From: Paracyclopina nana
Lineage: Eukaryota; Arthropoda; Copepoda; Cyclopoida; Cyclopettidae
Direction: 5' to 3'
DNA: 64,000 nt
Assembly: GCA_019096065.1 (NCBI GenBank)
Contig: JAGUCH010000009.1
Coordinates: 2,552,001 to 2,616,000, forward strand
Shown piece after piece: positions 28,201 through 39,180 of the stretch. A program made the translations under genes and the position numbers. Below the pieces are notes generated by a model, which made no database searches, was not told the origin of the DNA, and saw only the letters and a program-made list of their open reading frames with translations. How positions within the stretch are numbered: position 1 is the first letter of the stretch; each line of letters opens with the position of its first letter.

Positions 28201-29810
28201 CTGGCTCAGCAGTGTCACCTTGGGCTTTTGACATGGAGCCAGAAGTTCATGGTAGAGGTGTGGCTGAAAAGGTGGGCTGTAACATGGAAAACACCTCTGA
28301 GATGATAAAATGCTTGAAGGCATTGCCAGCTAGTACTATCACAAGTGCTTTTAGCGAATACTCTGTAAGTTACTCAGAGGCCGAAGGAGTCTTTTCAGTG
28401 TTTTGACCTTATTTCCTGCAAAGGCCGAAGGTCGTCTGAATGGGACTTTGGGCTTTGGTGGGACAATTCCCTGCGCTCAGTCCAAAGGCTCTGACAAATT
28501 TTACACTGAAGGTCAGCATCCTGAGGAAATACTCCTAACTGGGGACTATGAAAAATTGCCCATTTTCTTTGGAGCTAACCAACATGAAGGAAAGTGTTGT
28601 GAACATAAGAGCTCAATGTGTACGTGCCAATAACAATTTTACTACTTTTCAGGCAGCTACGTTTATGGGGTGGCTCACAATACTTATCTAAAGCCCAATA
28701 ATAAAACAAATGACGCAGAATTCCTCACCTATGACCTTGTTGAGCTCATGTTTAGGATGGTGGATGTCAATCAAGGATTTGCTTTCAGCGATGAAATCAC
28801 AAAAAAGTACTTTGATCCGGAGCAATTGGGAAGCTTGGAAGCTATGACACCAGGAATCATAGATGTAACGTCCTACCTTCAAATGTATTTCAGCGCGGAT
28901 ACTTTAATCCTTGTTAGGCTTTGGGAGTTTTTTTCATCAAAGCCTCAGGGTACAAAATGGTCGAAGATAACGCATTACATGGCGCCACTTCATTTTGGTA
29001 TTCAATTGAGCATCAGAGCAGAAAATCCGCTTACCACTTGCTATTTCCAATTGAAAAGCCTCCCAATGTTAATCCAGGCAAGCTCATAAATCGTTCGAAT
29101 ATGAAGCCATAAGCTACTTAAGCAATTTTTCATCAACCTGAAGGAGTGTGCCATGCTGATGAGCTGATGTATTTGTTTGACGTCAATCTACCTTTTTTGT
29201 TATGTGATCTCACGGAGTTTGCATGTAAGATACACAGTTAGATGCTCTCGATATTTTCTTTGGTTTGAGTTGCGTTTTCAAATACAGTTGTGTATTTGAT
29301 GGATCTGCCCATTTGTGGCACAAATGCCACATGCTATGGAGATACGAACTCCAACATAATGACCAAGTTTGGTGAGTGCTTGGATGGACATTTGACACCT
29401 GAAGAAGAAGCGTGGTCAGACAGAATTGTCAAAGCTTGGACCAACTTTGCCATTTATGGGTAACGCAATGAGTACAACAGTAATTCTGTCATTAGATGCG
29501 TAATTGCGTAATTAGAACACCTACACCTGATGTACAAGGTGCTGATTGGCCCAAGTTGAGCCCATGGAGTAGGAAAAATCCCGATTACTTGGTTTTTGGT
29601 CCAGAAGGACTGTCAATACATACAGACTACAAATTGACGTATTCCTCAAAAACTGAGACCGTTACAAGTACATCTTCAACTGAAAGTTCATCATCAACTC
29701 AAAGCTCCACTTCAACCACAACTACCACAACATCTGCGACTTCCAATGCAAATTGTTTATCAGTCCACCTACCAGCTTTTCTAACAGCAATGTCAATCTT
29801 TTGGCTATAA
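25243..29810 (+). CDS. Carboxylesterase/cholinesterase-like, secreted and GPI-anchored, 723 aa
   Basis: Exons 25243-25455, 25533-25682, 25743-25925, 25988-26326, 28173-28364, 28424-28598, 28653-28864, 28918-29077, 29144-29224, 29288-29459 and 29516-29810. Signal peptide ends at FAQ. Alpha/beta-hydrolase fold with oxyanion loop HGGGFSSG, nucleophile elbow FGESAGS, acid in GANQHEG and catalytic His in GVCHADELMYLF, so all three catalytic residues are present. The C-terminus has a Ser/Thr-rich stalk then a hydrophobic tail (VHLPAFLTAMSIFWL), typical of GPI anchoring. Length exceeds a plain esterase because of an insert before the acyl pocket and the stalk. The exon 6 donor could be 3 nt earlier. 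Intron 8 (29078-29143) is GC-AG. Intron 4 carries a 1.6 kb foldback element. Substrate cannot be told; it could be a digestive, detoxifying or juvenile-hormone-esterase-like enzyme. Confidence 0.9.
26470..28089. mobile_element. 1.6 kb foldback (palindromic) element flanked by TTAA, piggyBac-like signature
   Basis: Two inverted arms of roughly 760 bp (26470-27235 and 27330-28089) around a spacer of about 100 bp. Outer ends read GGGCCACTGACTGGCTCCC and its complement, each bordered by TTAA (26466-26469 and 28090-28093), the target duplication of piggyBac-type transposons. The arms are nearly identical; one visible difference is CTGGTGGAA against CGGGGGAA near the middle. The mirror-image open frames in the arms are a by-product of arm identity and no transposase was seen, so it would be non-autonomous. 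It sits in esterase intron 4, so its transcript would fold into a very long hairpin. Confidence 0.85.
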
Positions 29811-31050
29811 AATAATTGCTTTTAGAAAATCGGACTTGTAATAGTATACAAGTATGTAATTTACAATACATTCAGCTCTTGTCCTTGGCATGAACAAATA
29901 GAGCGCAGAAGTAAAAGTTGGCACAATAAACAAAGCGTGCTCCAATTCACTTTCAGGGTAAAAGGGCCTTGTGACATTTTTTCTGTTTTGTACAATGCAA
30001 AAAGACTATTACACACCAATCTTGGCGTTCAAGGATGTGCTCATATTATCAATGCCTTGGAATAATCGAGTGAAGCAAGAAAGAGCATCTTTGCTGACCA
30101 CAAAAATAGCTTCAATTCAAATGACATTTTTTGCTTTGTTTTTTTCAACTTTCTCACATTGGGGCCATAGCTAACAATTCTTCCATTTTGGCCCAGTGAC
30201 TATGAGCTTGCTCGTTCATTTTCATGCACGTTTTGCTCCTGTCCCTGAGAAAAACTGGGCAATAATGCAAACTTTGAATTGCCTCTTTTTTGGTACGAGT
30301 TGCTCTTTTCTGGCCGATTTTGCCAATTTTTTTTTTCACTAACTCTCTCCTCGCTCGAAACTGGAGAATTATTCATAAAATGCAAATACAGTTTTGTCAC
30401 CGCGAAGCACTAACTCATCTTGATCAAAGTGGTAGATTGAATCCCAATAGATTTCAAAATAAAACCATAGTAGTTTTGAATCTGAACTTTCTTTTGCCAG
30501 GTTGATTTATCGCTACATAAAAAGGCAAAAAATGCCAAAATCGAGCCCAAACGATTTTTATATTGCAGAAAAAAAGTATTCGCAAGAAGTCTGTCAAAAG
30601 ACCCAAATACTGAAGATTGTAATGCAAAAGCTGCCATTACTGCATAGGGCCAATCAATTTGTTCATTATTTGTCAAAACTGACAAACATCATAAAGAGCC
30701 AGGCGTTTACAATATGTAGTATGTGTGTGCATGCTCGGAAAACAATTTTCCCTGTATTACAGTCAACACAATCAAGGACTCATGATAGTTGTAATTGTAA
30801 GGAAATTGAAATATGCATTCATTAAGGTACTCCCACAACTTTTATCATCGTGTGCTAATTAACGAATAAATATGATAATGAAGTCCCAATTATTTTCATA
30901 GCGCATTTAGGGTCGAAAGCAAGCCTACAGCTAAGAATATACTAGAAATACATTTTCAATGCATCAATTTAGTCAAGGTCGAGGAGTAATACAATGACAA
31001 ATGTGCTTAACTTTGTCTTGCTATCGTTTTAGTGCACCATAGCAGTGCCA
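29811..31050. other. Intergenic, no gene recognised
   Basis: Esterase 3' UTR followed by AT-rich sequence. Short open frames on both strands show no domain or splice structure. Confidence 0.5.
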
Positions 31051-31056
31051 CAGTAG

Positions 31057-31438
31057 TATATAATACCTCACAAAACACTTTGGCAACTAAGTCAAGTTCA
31101 CTGTATTGCGCACGCTATCGCGGCCCTGTGAAAATGTATCGAATTTACGTGCGTATTTTGCAAGCTGAAAACTACATAATTACGTAGTAATCCAATTGTA
31201 GATTAGCATTAATAAGTTCAGCACAAAATCAGTAGTTTGAGTTAATTTCGATACTTTACACTTGTAAGAGTAGTAGTATAAGTTAATTGAAAGCCCCTTT
31301 CCAACTTCATGAGGGGCATTATTTTTATTGAGAAGAGACCACACAGCCATCTAGGAATTGCAAACGAAAGCTAATTCCGTGCAATGCTACCATTTGCTCA
31401 TAAGACCCCGAAGTGAGAAGACCAACTTATTACCAAAA
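31057..31438 (+). promoter_or_regulatory. Putative core promoter and 5' UTR exon of the 2A/LINE-ORF1-derived gene
   Basis: TATATAA at 31057-31063 with an initiator-like GTCAAGTT 30 bp downstream (about 31091). A strong donor AAAA/GTAAGTG ends a possible leader exon at 31438. Joined to the next exon at 31971 it would create ACCAAAATGATT, a start codon in good arthropod context. This is inference; no transcript evidence is available. Confidence 0.35.
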
Positions 31439-34400
31439 GTAAGTGTCCTGACTCAAATACTTTTTTTGATGCAAAAGCAAGTCTTGGTAGTTTGATATCA
31501 TAGAAAGCATAGTTAAAGTTTACCTTACATAAAAAGGAATATTTTGCAACGCATCATTGATTAAAAACAAAAAGTAACAGCTCATTTTCTACTTAAAAAA
31601 ATTATTTTATATGCTAAAAATGGTTAGAAAGAGGATTTGGGGCCAAAACTACATCTGAACGAAAAGGCTGATAAATAAAACATCTCAGTAGGAAATTGCA
31701 TGACTCAGCCAATCTCAGCATTACATTACTCGTCCTTTTCTTCCCCTAATTTGGCTTCTAATAATTACCGTCTCTAGTGACCCAGTTGTCCAAAAAAAGG
31801 ACCATGCTAACATAAGTACGACCTCTAAAACTTGGCTTCCCACTGAAACTATTGATCAAACCGCGAATATTTCCAAATACTCGAGAATGACAATGGCAGA
31901 GCCAAGAGCAGCTCGAAAAACATGATTTTTTACAGAAAAATATTGTTTTTGATTTAATTCATATTTTCAGTGATTTTCTCATCTTTGGCTCAACTTTTGC
32001 TCCTTTTATCTGGAGATGTTGAGCTCAACCCTGGACCCCCGAAAAGGAATTCTGTCACAGTGGGAGCCCCGCCCAAAAACCCGCCCCAATCAGCTGAGGA
32101 TAAGTTGGGCTCTTTGGAGAGCAAGGTAACTAATTTGAAAACTCTACTTACCAATAAATATGTAATTAGTTCATTGCCTTAAAATGTGGGCTTCACTGAT
32201 AAAAGCTACTTGAATTAGTTCATCCCACAATGCTTTGTACAAAAAATGCTTTAATTAATCCATTTAAAAACTAATGCCAATTTTGGCTACTCTAATGTGG
32301 ACAGAACGATGTTAATGAACACCGTAGAGTAAGTATTACAAATGTATAATAAATAAAGTGTCAAAGCATGCTTATTGATAAATAGAAACCTTTTAAAAAT
32401 GATGACTTAGTCCCTCAATGTAGTCCCTCAATGTATCATAAAAAATTGTGATAAAAAGCTACTATAAAAACACATCCAAGGTTGCTGAATGGGAACAAAA
32501 TGGCGGCGAATGGTGGAGAGACACTGAATTTTTGTGTCCCGCAACTTTGAGAGCCGTTTGCAATTTAACTACCATGGTAATAATAAATGAAAAAATTCAC
32601 AATGACCTCCAAAGCTGTCTCGCAATGGCTCTTCATTTATGCCACAAAAAAATATATTTTGCAAAATATTGCCAAAACGTCATTGGCGACAGCTCATGGA
32701 GGTCACTGCTGATGTTGTAGTGAGAATTTTTGCATGCTCCTGCCTTCATTTTTTTTGCAAAAAAGCTTTCTCCTTGCTTGCACAGTGCACAATTGATGTT
32801 GCGTTTAGCAAAAAAAGGGCATTTTTCAGCTCGAGTTTCTTGCAGGTGAAAGAATACGAGGATAAAATTGACAAAATGGAGAAGACCATAACGATACAGA
32901 CCAAAGAAATCAAAGAGTTGACTGAAAAAGTCACCAATCTCATGGGTAAGCGGCAATTAAAATTCTCACATGACCACATTTATAACTGGCTTTCTTTTCG
33001 CAGGTTTTGATGAGAAGCTTCACATGCTCACGCACAAAATTGACGCCATTACCGGCGTATATGACGACTTGCACGAGAAAATGCACGAGATCGACAAAAC
33101 ACGCAAGAACAACTTGTTAATTTACGGAATCAAGCCGGACTTCTTGCCCGAAATCCAGATGCAATTGGAGCACAAAGTGCACGAGATCTTCAAGCACAAC
33201 TTGCAAATCAGTAGGGAAATTCCAACGACTAAAATCGCGCGAATGCTCACCGGCCCTGAAGTGCGCGGAAGTCGGCCCGTTTTGGTGCATTTCGCCAATT
33301 ACAAAGATCGCGAGGAAGTCTGGGCCAAGTCCAAATTGCTCAGAGGGACGCAAATCTACGTCACCGAGGATTTGTCGCGGAAAATTCGCGAGCATCGCAA
33401 CGAGCTCAACAAATTCATGAGAGAGGTTGAATGCAGTGAAAAAGGTCGCGAATCGCACAATTTTAAGCCTTTTTTCGTAGATCCGCTCAAAGTCACCTAA
33501 TAAGAAGTGTGCAATACGTTTCGACAAGCTGTACGTGGATAACACTCCATATGTTTACGATGAGGACAAAGGGACCGTAGTGCGCTATTTTGCACCTGAA
33601 CCTTTAAGGTAATCCAAGATAATACGTAAGCAACAGTATATCATAGAAAAGACAAGCCATCTATCGAATTTTTTGAAGAAACAAATGGGACTTGGGAGTT
33701 GCTCTAACTCGCGTTTCATTTCGATGAGTCGAGCCGCATTTATTAGGGAAAATAACTAGTATAATTGATTTCTCTTACTATACTAATGGCTAGCATCAGG
33801 ACTCTGGCATCCTGATATAAAATGTCTCATGGTTATCACAGCTTTGAACCATTTTATTTTTGCGTCATGCAGTAATCATTGAAAAAGTTTTATAATCCTA
33901 CTTTCCTTATGTCTTCATTTCGAACTGCTACTTGAGTCGCAAAAACGCAGTAACTCAATTTTCTTTTCTCGAGAAGACTCAGCTGAAAATCCCAGGTGTT
34001 GCCCTAAAAGGCCGCTGGGATCGCCCTACATCAACGTTATTGTTATGATACTAATGTGTATTTGGATAGGAAAAGCTTTTTACTCGGCTTAGAGATTACC
34101 AACAATTCTTCCAAAATTGGCACGCGTACGGTATTTCCAAAATGATCTTACCTGTTTTCAGGTCTGGGTCCAGAACCAATTATTCCAGCCTTGATGGCGG
34201 CCTTTTGGTGCGATCGACCTCTTTTCCCTCTGTCAATGGGGAAATGAGTTTGTCTAGCGCCGGTGAACGAGGCGGGTCACGAACTAGCTTGGGCCGCCGG
34301 GCTGACTACGCCAGTAATGAGAGCCTACAGCTGACAGCTGCGCCTAGCAACAACCAATTTAACTCATTGCCGCCTACTGACGAACACGCAGAGGTAAGTC

Positions 34401-34967
34401 GATGAAAATGTCTTTTTAAAAAATTAATTTTTAAAAACAGTTTTGAAGAATGTTTTTTGGAGGTGCTGAAGGAATAAAAACACACTCTCAAATTCTAGAT
34501 ATAGCAAATAAATGTCTACATTGATCGGAGATCACCAGTATGTTACTTGATTTTTCTTTAAGATTTTCATTCTTTGTGGCCTTAGATAGTAGAGTGCCTT
34601 ACTTAGTAAACTTATACTATTTCTAGATTTTGCTGCATTACCACACACCTTTAAGCACGTTTTTTGCATTCTCGCTCACATTAGTTACTACATTTCTTGG
34701 TTTGCGCGCCTTAAATTGAGTGAACGAGTCTTTCAGGAGAGTCAATCCGTCTCAGTGGTGAGCCCCAACTCTGACTATGACAGATCGAAAAATAGCCCCA
34801 GCCCCACAAAATACAGATCCGATATTGAAGAAGTTGAAACTTTGCAATTGACTCGAAAAGAGAAAAAGCCATCCATTGAAAATAATGGAGAAGAAAGTAA
34901 CAACAGTGAGGTCAAAGAAGCAGCAGAAGAGGAGAACACTGTTGTGGCCAAAACCGACCCCAAATGA
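31438..34967 (+). CDS. Spliced gene with N-terminal 2A peptide and LINE ORF1 (coiled coil-RRM-CTD) domains, 414 aa
   Basis: Exons 31438 (A of the start codon, inferred), 31971-32125, 32846-32945, 33004-33425, 33505-33608, 34162-34393 and 34737-34967 (1245 nt). Residues 1-23 read as a hydrophobic leader ending GDVELNPGP, the exact D(V/I)ExNPGP motif of 2A ribosome-skipping peptides, which would release a 22-residue leader. Residues 53-118 form a coiled coil. Then comes an RRM-like domain (RKNNLLIYGI near 120; RPVLVHFANYKDREEVW near 176) and a CTD ending KCAIRFDKLYVDNTPYVYDED, as in LINE ORF1 proteins. A Ser-rich, then acidic tail (261-414) is not LINE-like. No reverse transcriptase follows. 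Introns, a host-like tail and the intact frame suggest domestication. Exon 4-5 joining (GTTGAA donor) and the first exon are the least certain. AATAAA at 35290. Confidence 0.75.
32015..32038 (+). other. 2A ribosome-skipping motif DVELNPGP
   Basis: Codons for D-V-E-L-N-P-G-P, preceded by a leucine run and SG. In known 2A peptides the bond between the last Gly and Pro is not formed and translation resumes at Pro. Similar hydrophobic 2A leaders are known at the N-terminus of invertebrate LINE proteins, where some also act as signal peptides. Confidence 0.85.
32604..32704. repeat. Imperfect hairpin in intron of the 2A gene
   Basis: Arms 32604-32627 (GACCTCCAAAGCTGTCTCGC) and 32681-32704 (GCGACAGCTCATGGAGGTC) pair with a few mismatches over about 24 bp, with weaker pairing beyond. 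MITE-like; no coding content. Confidence 0.5.
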
Positions 34968-35616
34968 TGGTGGTCAGTGGTCCTCAAATTGGGGAATTAC
35001 TATGAGAGAAAGGTGCCCCTCAATCCCCTCATTTGCTGGACTAAAATTGACAACCAACAACTATTCAAGCCCTAGATAATTAGCATCTATTCAATTGTAA
35101 AAAAAAACATCTCTTCAACTTAAACTCAAAAGCTTAAGATTTGGCATGCTCCTTGCATCTCTGTTTATTTCAAAGTAGCACTTCCTTTTTGTGTATTATA
35201 CCTAGGATCAATCAATCGAGTTTCAATTCAAATGTGCTAGCTATTGCATCATTTATCGATCTCAATGTATTCAAATGTATCCACTAGAAAATAAAAAAGA
35301 TTAATGACTTGCTACATTTTTGCCTCTTTCACAAAGATGAGAGTCCAACAGGAGAAGGTAGATTTAAAAATGGCTCTAGTTTCTAAAATTTCGGAAATGA
35401 AACCATCTTTTTAACTTGCACAAATGTTGCCTCTGAGGAAAAATGATAGTTAAGGCATCAATATAACTCTAATGGTTTTTGCTTGATTAAGTCGATGGCT
35501 ACACTTATAGTTTATTTAATGCTTGATGCATATCCTTGGTCAATATTGTACAAATCAATCAAATCGTTTCATTATACTTTACACTGGCTTGCACAGAGGG
35601 CTGAAGATAATTATTT

Positions 35617-36678
35617 TCACTGATAAATGTTTACAAAAAAGTTGCGCGCGGAATTTCTGAGGGTGACATTTCTACAATATGTTATGGCGGGTGCAACAAC
35701 AGAAAGCGAAAAATGTGGCAACATGTTAATGAGCACAAAGGTGCTGTCATCATTTTTTTGTCCATTCAAATAGAAAATCATAGTGGGTAAACCAATCAAC
35801 GTTGTAATTACAACAGTAATTACAGTTGTGGCATGGCTGTGTACTTCTTGATTGTAGAGAAGAACATTGTATTGAACTGTATCCACGTTGGGGGACTGTA
35901 TGATTTGGTTCCTTTTCCATCGCTGTTTCAACTTTGGAATGGCTTTTCTGATACCCAAGAAGACAATCAAGAGGACTGCTACCCATGCCATTTTTAATGG
36001 TAGCCTATGAACGCAATGATTTAGCACAGTGCATCATTATCAGTCCACTATTTCTCAAAAATTACCTTAATGTTAGTTGTGGTGTTTCTGCAAAGATCTC
36101 ATCAACCCCAAGAAGTTTGCATAAAACTAAGGAAGTTTCTCCTGTCTGGTGCTTGGCCAATGCTACCAGAAACCCAATCAGAAAGTTGAGCTTGGTTAGA
36201 AAATTTGTGAGGAAAAAGTCATCGAGACTGGGCACTCGTTTCCACACAAATTCTATGACATATCGCAGTACAGTGTTTTCAATGACTACCAATATGACCA
36301 CCACGACTCCCCATAACCTTACTGTGGTATAGACCATAGCCAATGGAAGCCCCAAATTGTCCAAGCAAAATTCTTTCAGCACGGCAATGTTGACAACGCT
36401 CAAGTTATTGGCTATGATGACTACGTAGCAAAGGGTGAATAGCTGCAATTAATAAATGCAATATTTGAGGCGTTCGATTCAAAATATAGCATAGTTGACT
36501 TTCATACCTGATCAGTGATTCTTCGTTTGAGAGGGTCTCCAGCGAATTTTTCGAAATTGACCAGCCCAATCAGCATCAAGTTGCCAGGAATTTCTATGAG
36601 TATCCACAGGATGACAACAAGTACTTGGACATGGACCTCAGTTGGAGAGCCATGTTGAGTTTCGAAAAGAAGCCTCAT
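35617..36678 (-). CDS. Seven-transmembrane receptor-like protein, 311 aa
   Basis: Exons on the minus strand: 36678-36508, 36442-36066 and 36004-35617 (936 nt). Seven hydrophobic segments can be laid out: VQVLVVILWILIEIPGNLML, FTLCYVVIIANNLSVVNIAV, LAMVYTTVRLWGVVVVILVV, FLTKLNFLIGFLVAL, MAWVAVLLIVFLG, VITVVITTLIGLPTMIFYL and INMLPHFSLSVVAPAITY. TM1 has a GN pair, TM3 ends with ENTVLRYVIEF (a possible DRY-type motif), and TM7 ends APAITY (possible NPxxY relative). This suggests a divergent rhodopsin-type orphan GPCR, but I recognise no named family. There is no signal peptide, and the N-terminus is about 15 residues. The start is the first in-frame ATG after an upstream stop. A decayed copy lies just upstream on the same strand. 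Poly(A) signal (plus TTTATT) at 35511. Confidence 0.65.
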
Positions 36679-36839
36679 TTCGTTGATCGATGTAGAAGCA
36701 TTGATAAGATGAGATGTTCTATATTGACGTGTTCAATGCTCTCTAGGATGAAAACTTTTAAAAAACTCTTGCTCTCATTGTTGCATAGTTCAATAGAGTC
36801 TTTGCTCCTAGGCAACACTTCCGGAGAGAGCCATTAGAA

Positions 36840-37327
36840 AAAATGTTGAGAAATTAAGATGTAATCACTTTGCTTAATTTGCTAAGCAAAAATCCTCATG
36901 AACATAACATTTAGCTTCATCATGGGAGGTCATCATCATTTAAAGTTGTTATGGTACGTAAATCGTGAATTTTCGGGACAATGTTTTAAAAACGCTTAAA
37001 AGCAAGAAAAAAGCTACGAAAAATCAAGCCAAAATATGGTTTAGTAGTTGTGCGACAAAAAAAGTAAATCTGCTTGAAATTAGTCCCTACCGTTTAATCA
37101 GTAAATGGCAATTTTCCCCAAACCAAAGCAACCAATTTGGAATTAGAATCGTTTATTTCTCTAGAAAATATTTGGAGCAACTGCCTTTACATATGTCATG
37201 ATATTTCAAAAGTAATATTTACAAGCAAAAATGTAAACGATGGACGAAAATTGCATGACTTGTGGACACACGAAATGTTTCTTAATTATTCGTGCGTAAT
37301 TCGTAACTAATTTCAAATAGCATGAGA
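36840..37327. other. Intergenic between the receptor gene and its decayed copy
   Basis: AT-rich; no homology to the receptor exons or to anything else recognised. Confidence 0.4.
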
Positions 37328-38103
37328 TCACATAATATATTTTCTTAGGGAAGCATTGCTTAAATACATCAGGGAGGGAGCTACAAAAGAAAGCCCGAAA
37401 TGTGGAAGAAGATCAACAAACATATGATTGCCTGATTTGTCCGCAAAAACCTTTTCGTCGGTCCAGTAGAAGTACGTAGTCGGTATGCAAATCAAAGTGC
37501 AAATCACCACCATGACTGCTGTTGTTCGATTGTTGTGTACTTCTTGGTTATGAGCTAGAACATTGAACTGGAAAAGAGGCAAGCCACTGGGTACTGGGCT
37601 GATGTTGTTTTGGCTCCAGAAGCATTGAAACTTTTGAATGGCTTTTCTGAGAGCCAGCAGTAGCATCAAAATAGCTGCCAGAACTGCCAATTTGACGGGT
37701 GATCTATGCAGCATAATTCCTTAATTTCACTTCACATTGTGGATATTTTTTTAAATTGATTTACCGTAGTCTAAGGATCTGTGGTGGGGCAAATGCCTGA
37801 TCTTTTCCTTGAAGCCTACAAATGACTAACGCTGACTCTCCAAGACATTAATGCATCAATGACGCAAGAAACCCAACCAGAATGTTGACCTTGGTGAGAC
37901 AATTGACGATGAAAAAGTCATCCACATTCGGAACTCTTTTCCACACAAATTCAATCAAATATCGAAAAGTTGTGTTTTCAATGACAACTAATAAGACCAC
38001 AATGACTCCCCATGACCTTGTGGTGGTAAATATGAAAGCAAGTGGCAGGGGCAAATTCTCTACCCAAAATTCTTTTAAAATAGCAATATTGACAAGTGGT
38101 TAG
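37328..38103 (-). pseudogene. Decayed tandem copy of the 7TM receptor gene
   Basis: Homologous to the gene at 35617-36678: exon 2 remnant 38103-37765 and exon 3 at 37703-37328. Shared motifs include SWGVIVVLLVVIENT, YLIEFVWKRVPNVDDFF, LRKAIQKF and NVLAHNQEVHNN. Exon 2 carries an in-frame TAA (37850-37848) where the intact gene reads on through the TM4-TM5 linker. Its upstream edge is another TAA (about 38103) in place of TM2, and no exon 1 was found. Splice sites (ACG/GTAAAT; GCATAG) are still recognisable. The 5'-truncated copy is unlikely to make a receptor. Its TM7 region remains open to the stop at 37328, so decay may be recent. Confidence 0.75.
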
Positions 38104-38450
38104 CATAGACATTCAGCGTTGCGTTGGGAAAAAGTAGGACTTTTTTCAGCAGAATTGCATATGCATATGGCTGATTTTAGGGGCAGATATTATCTTTTTT
38201 AGCAAGATGATTTTTGAGTCGATGATTTCATATTTAGTCATGAGAGCACAAGAAGCCAAAGAAGTTATGAGCTATCATCGTGCGCAAAAAAAACAGTTCC
38301 ACCATCACGATGATTGAAAATTCTTAGACCCTCAAACTTTGGGAATGTAACCCTATTTATAAGCTGAATGGATGCATATTATGATTAATGGGCTTGCTTA
38401 AAAATATTTTGACTTAAGAAAAATGAGGCTATGTTTACGGCATAAAAAGC

Positions 38451-38537
38451 TTTTCTCTACCAATAAACGCAAATCCTAGGTAGCTTGAAATTCCAAGATT
38501 ATCGCGACCAAGGATTTGCGGTTACTAGTAGAGAAAA
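38451..38537. repeat. Hairpin repeat 1 between pseudogene and Mastermind
   Basis: TTTTCTCTACCAATAAACGC at the left pairs with GCGGTTACTAGTAGAGAAAA at the right, with CAAATCCT/AGGATTTG continuing the stem. Short inverted-repeat element of 87 bp. Confidence 0.6.
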
Positions 38538-38542
38538 ATGAA

Positions 38543-38672
38543 TCCCTACCACCCTCAGCAAAAGTTAGGCCCCGCGAAAAATCCCTGATCGGCCGGGAAA
38601 GATTTGAGAACCTCGCATATTTTTCATTTCCTCGCTACGCTCGAGGGCCTAACTTTTGCTGAGGGGGTAGGG
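38543..38672. repeat. Hairpin repeat 2 between pseudogene and Mastermind
   Basis: Arms of about 29 bp: left contains CTCAGCAAAAGTTAGGCCC (38543-38573), right GGGCCTAACTTTTGCTGAG (38645-38672), nearly perfect. The loop of about 70 bp is GC-rich. Looks like a small MITE standing 6 bp from hairpin 1. Confidence 0.65.
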
Positions 38673-39180
38673 AACTATTATTTTTATCTACAAACTAAGC
38701 TTTCTATCAGTCAAAATGGGAATGCTGCACAATTTCTGGTTCTGGAGCTTTGAACAACACTTACTGACTACTGAGTTTTATCGAGGTTGGGAGATTTTTT
38801 CTGAATTGTTTCGTTTAGTAGAAATTCAGGCACATTTCATTCTTTTGAATAAAGAAGCAGCAAGTCGAATTGGCAATTGCGAGTAAAAATGTAGCCCTGG
38901 ACTTTTTTCAAATATACTGTATATTTTGCACCATTAGGTTAATGAATAAACGCGATCATGGCTTGTAGTACTTTAATTTGTTGTGTAAGTAGTAGTTGGC
39001 TAATTCTTCGATGATTTATAAAATAATATAAAAACACACTATTTTTCTCAATAAGTACTGTGGTCTAATGTCTTCACCACTCTCCTTCCAATAAACTAAA
39101 AGCGTTAGCATAGTATTTGTAGTTATGCCTAGCTTGTAGTACACTGAAAACAGGCTAATGAGTTCATCAGGAAGGTCAGC
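38673..39180. other. Mastermind 3' flank
   Basis: AT-rich, no gene. A minus-strand ATTAAA (plus TTTAAT at 38972) is a candidate poly(A) signal for Mastermind, giving a 3' UTR of about 200 nt. Confidence 0.4.

Noticed and set aside
28865..28917. Open reading through this segment in the esterase
   Set aside because: Reading through breaks the frame before the conserved catalytic-His region. Removal as a 53 bp GT-AG intron restores it.
30410..30685. Minus-strand 91-codon frame with hydrophobic stretch
   Set aside because: No good start context, splice partners or homology; AT-rich chance frame.
31971..33608. Active LINE insertion as explanation of the 2A/ORF1 sequence
   Set aside because: The coding parts are separated by introns with good splice sites, no endonuclease or reverse transcriptase follows, and no target duplication or poly(A) tail was seen.
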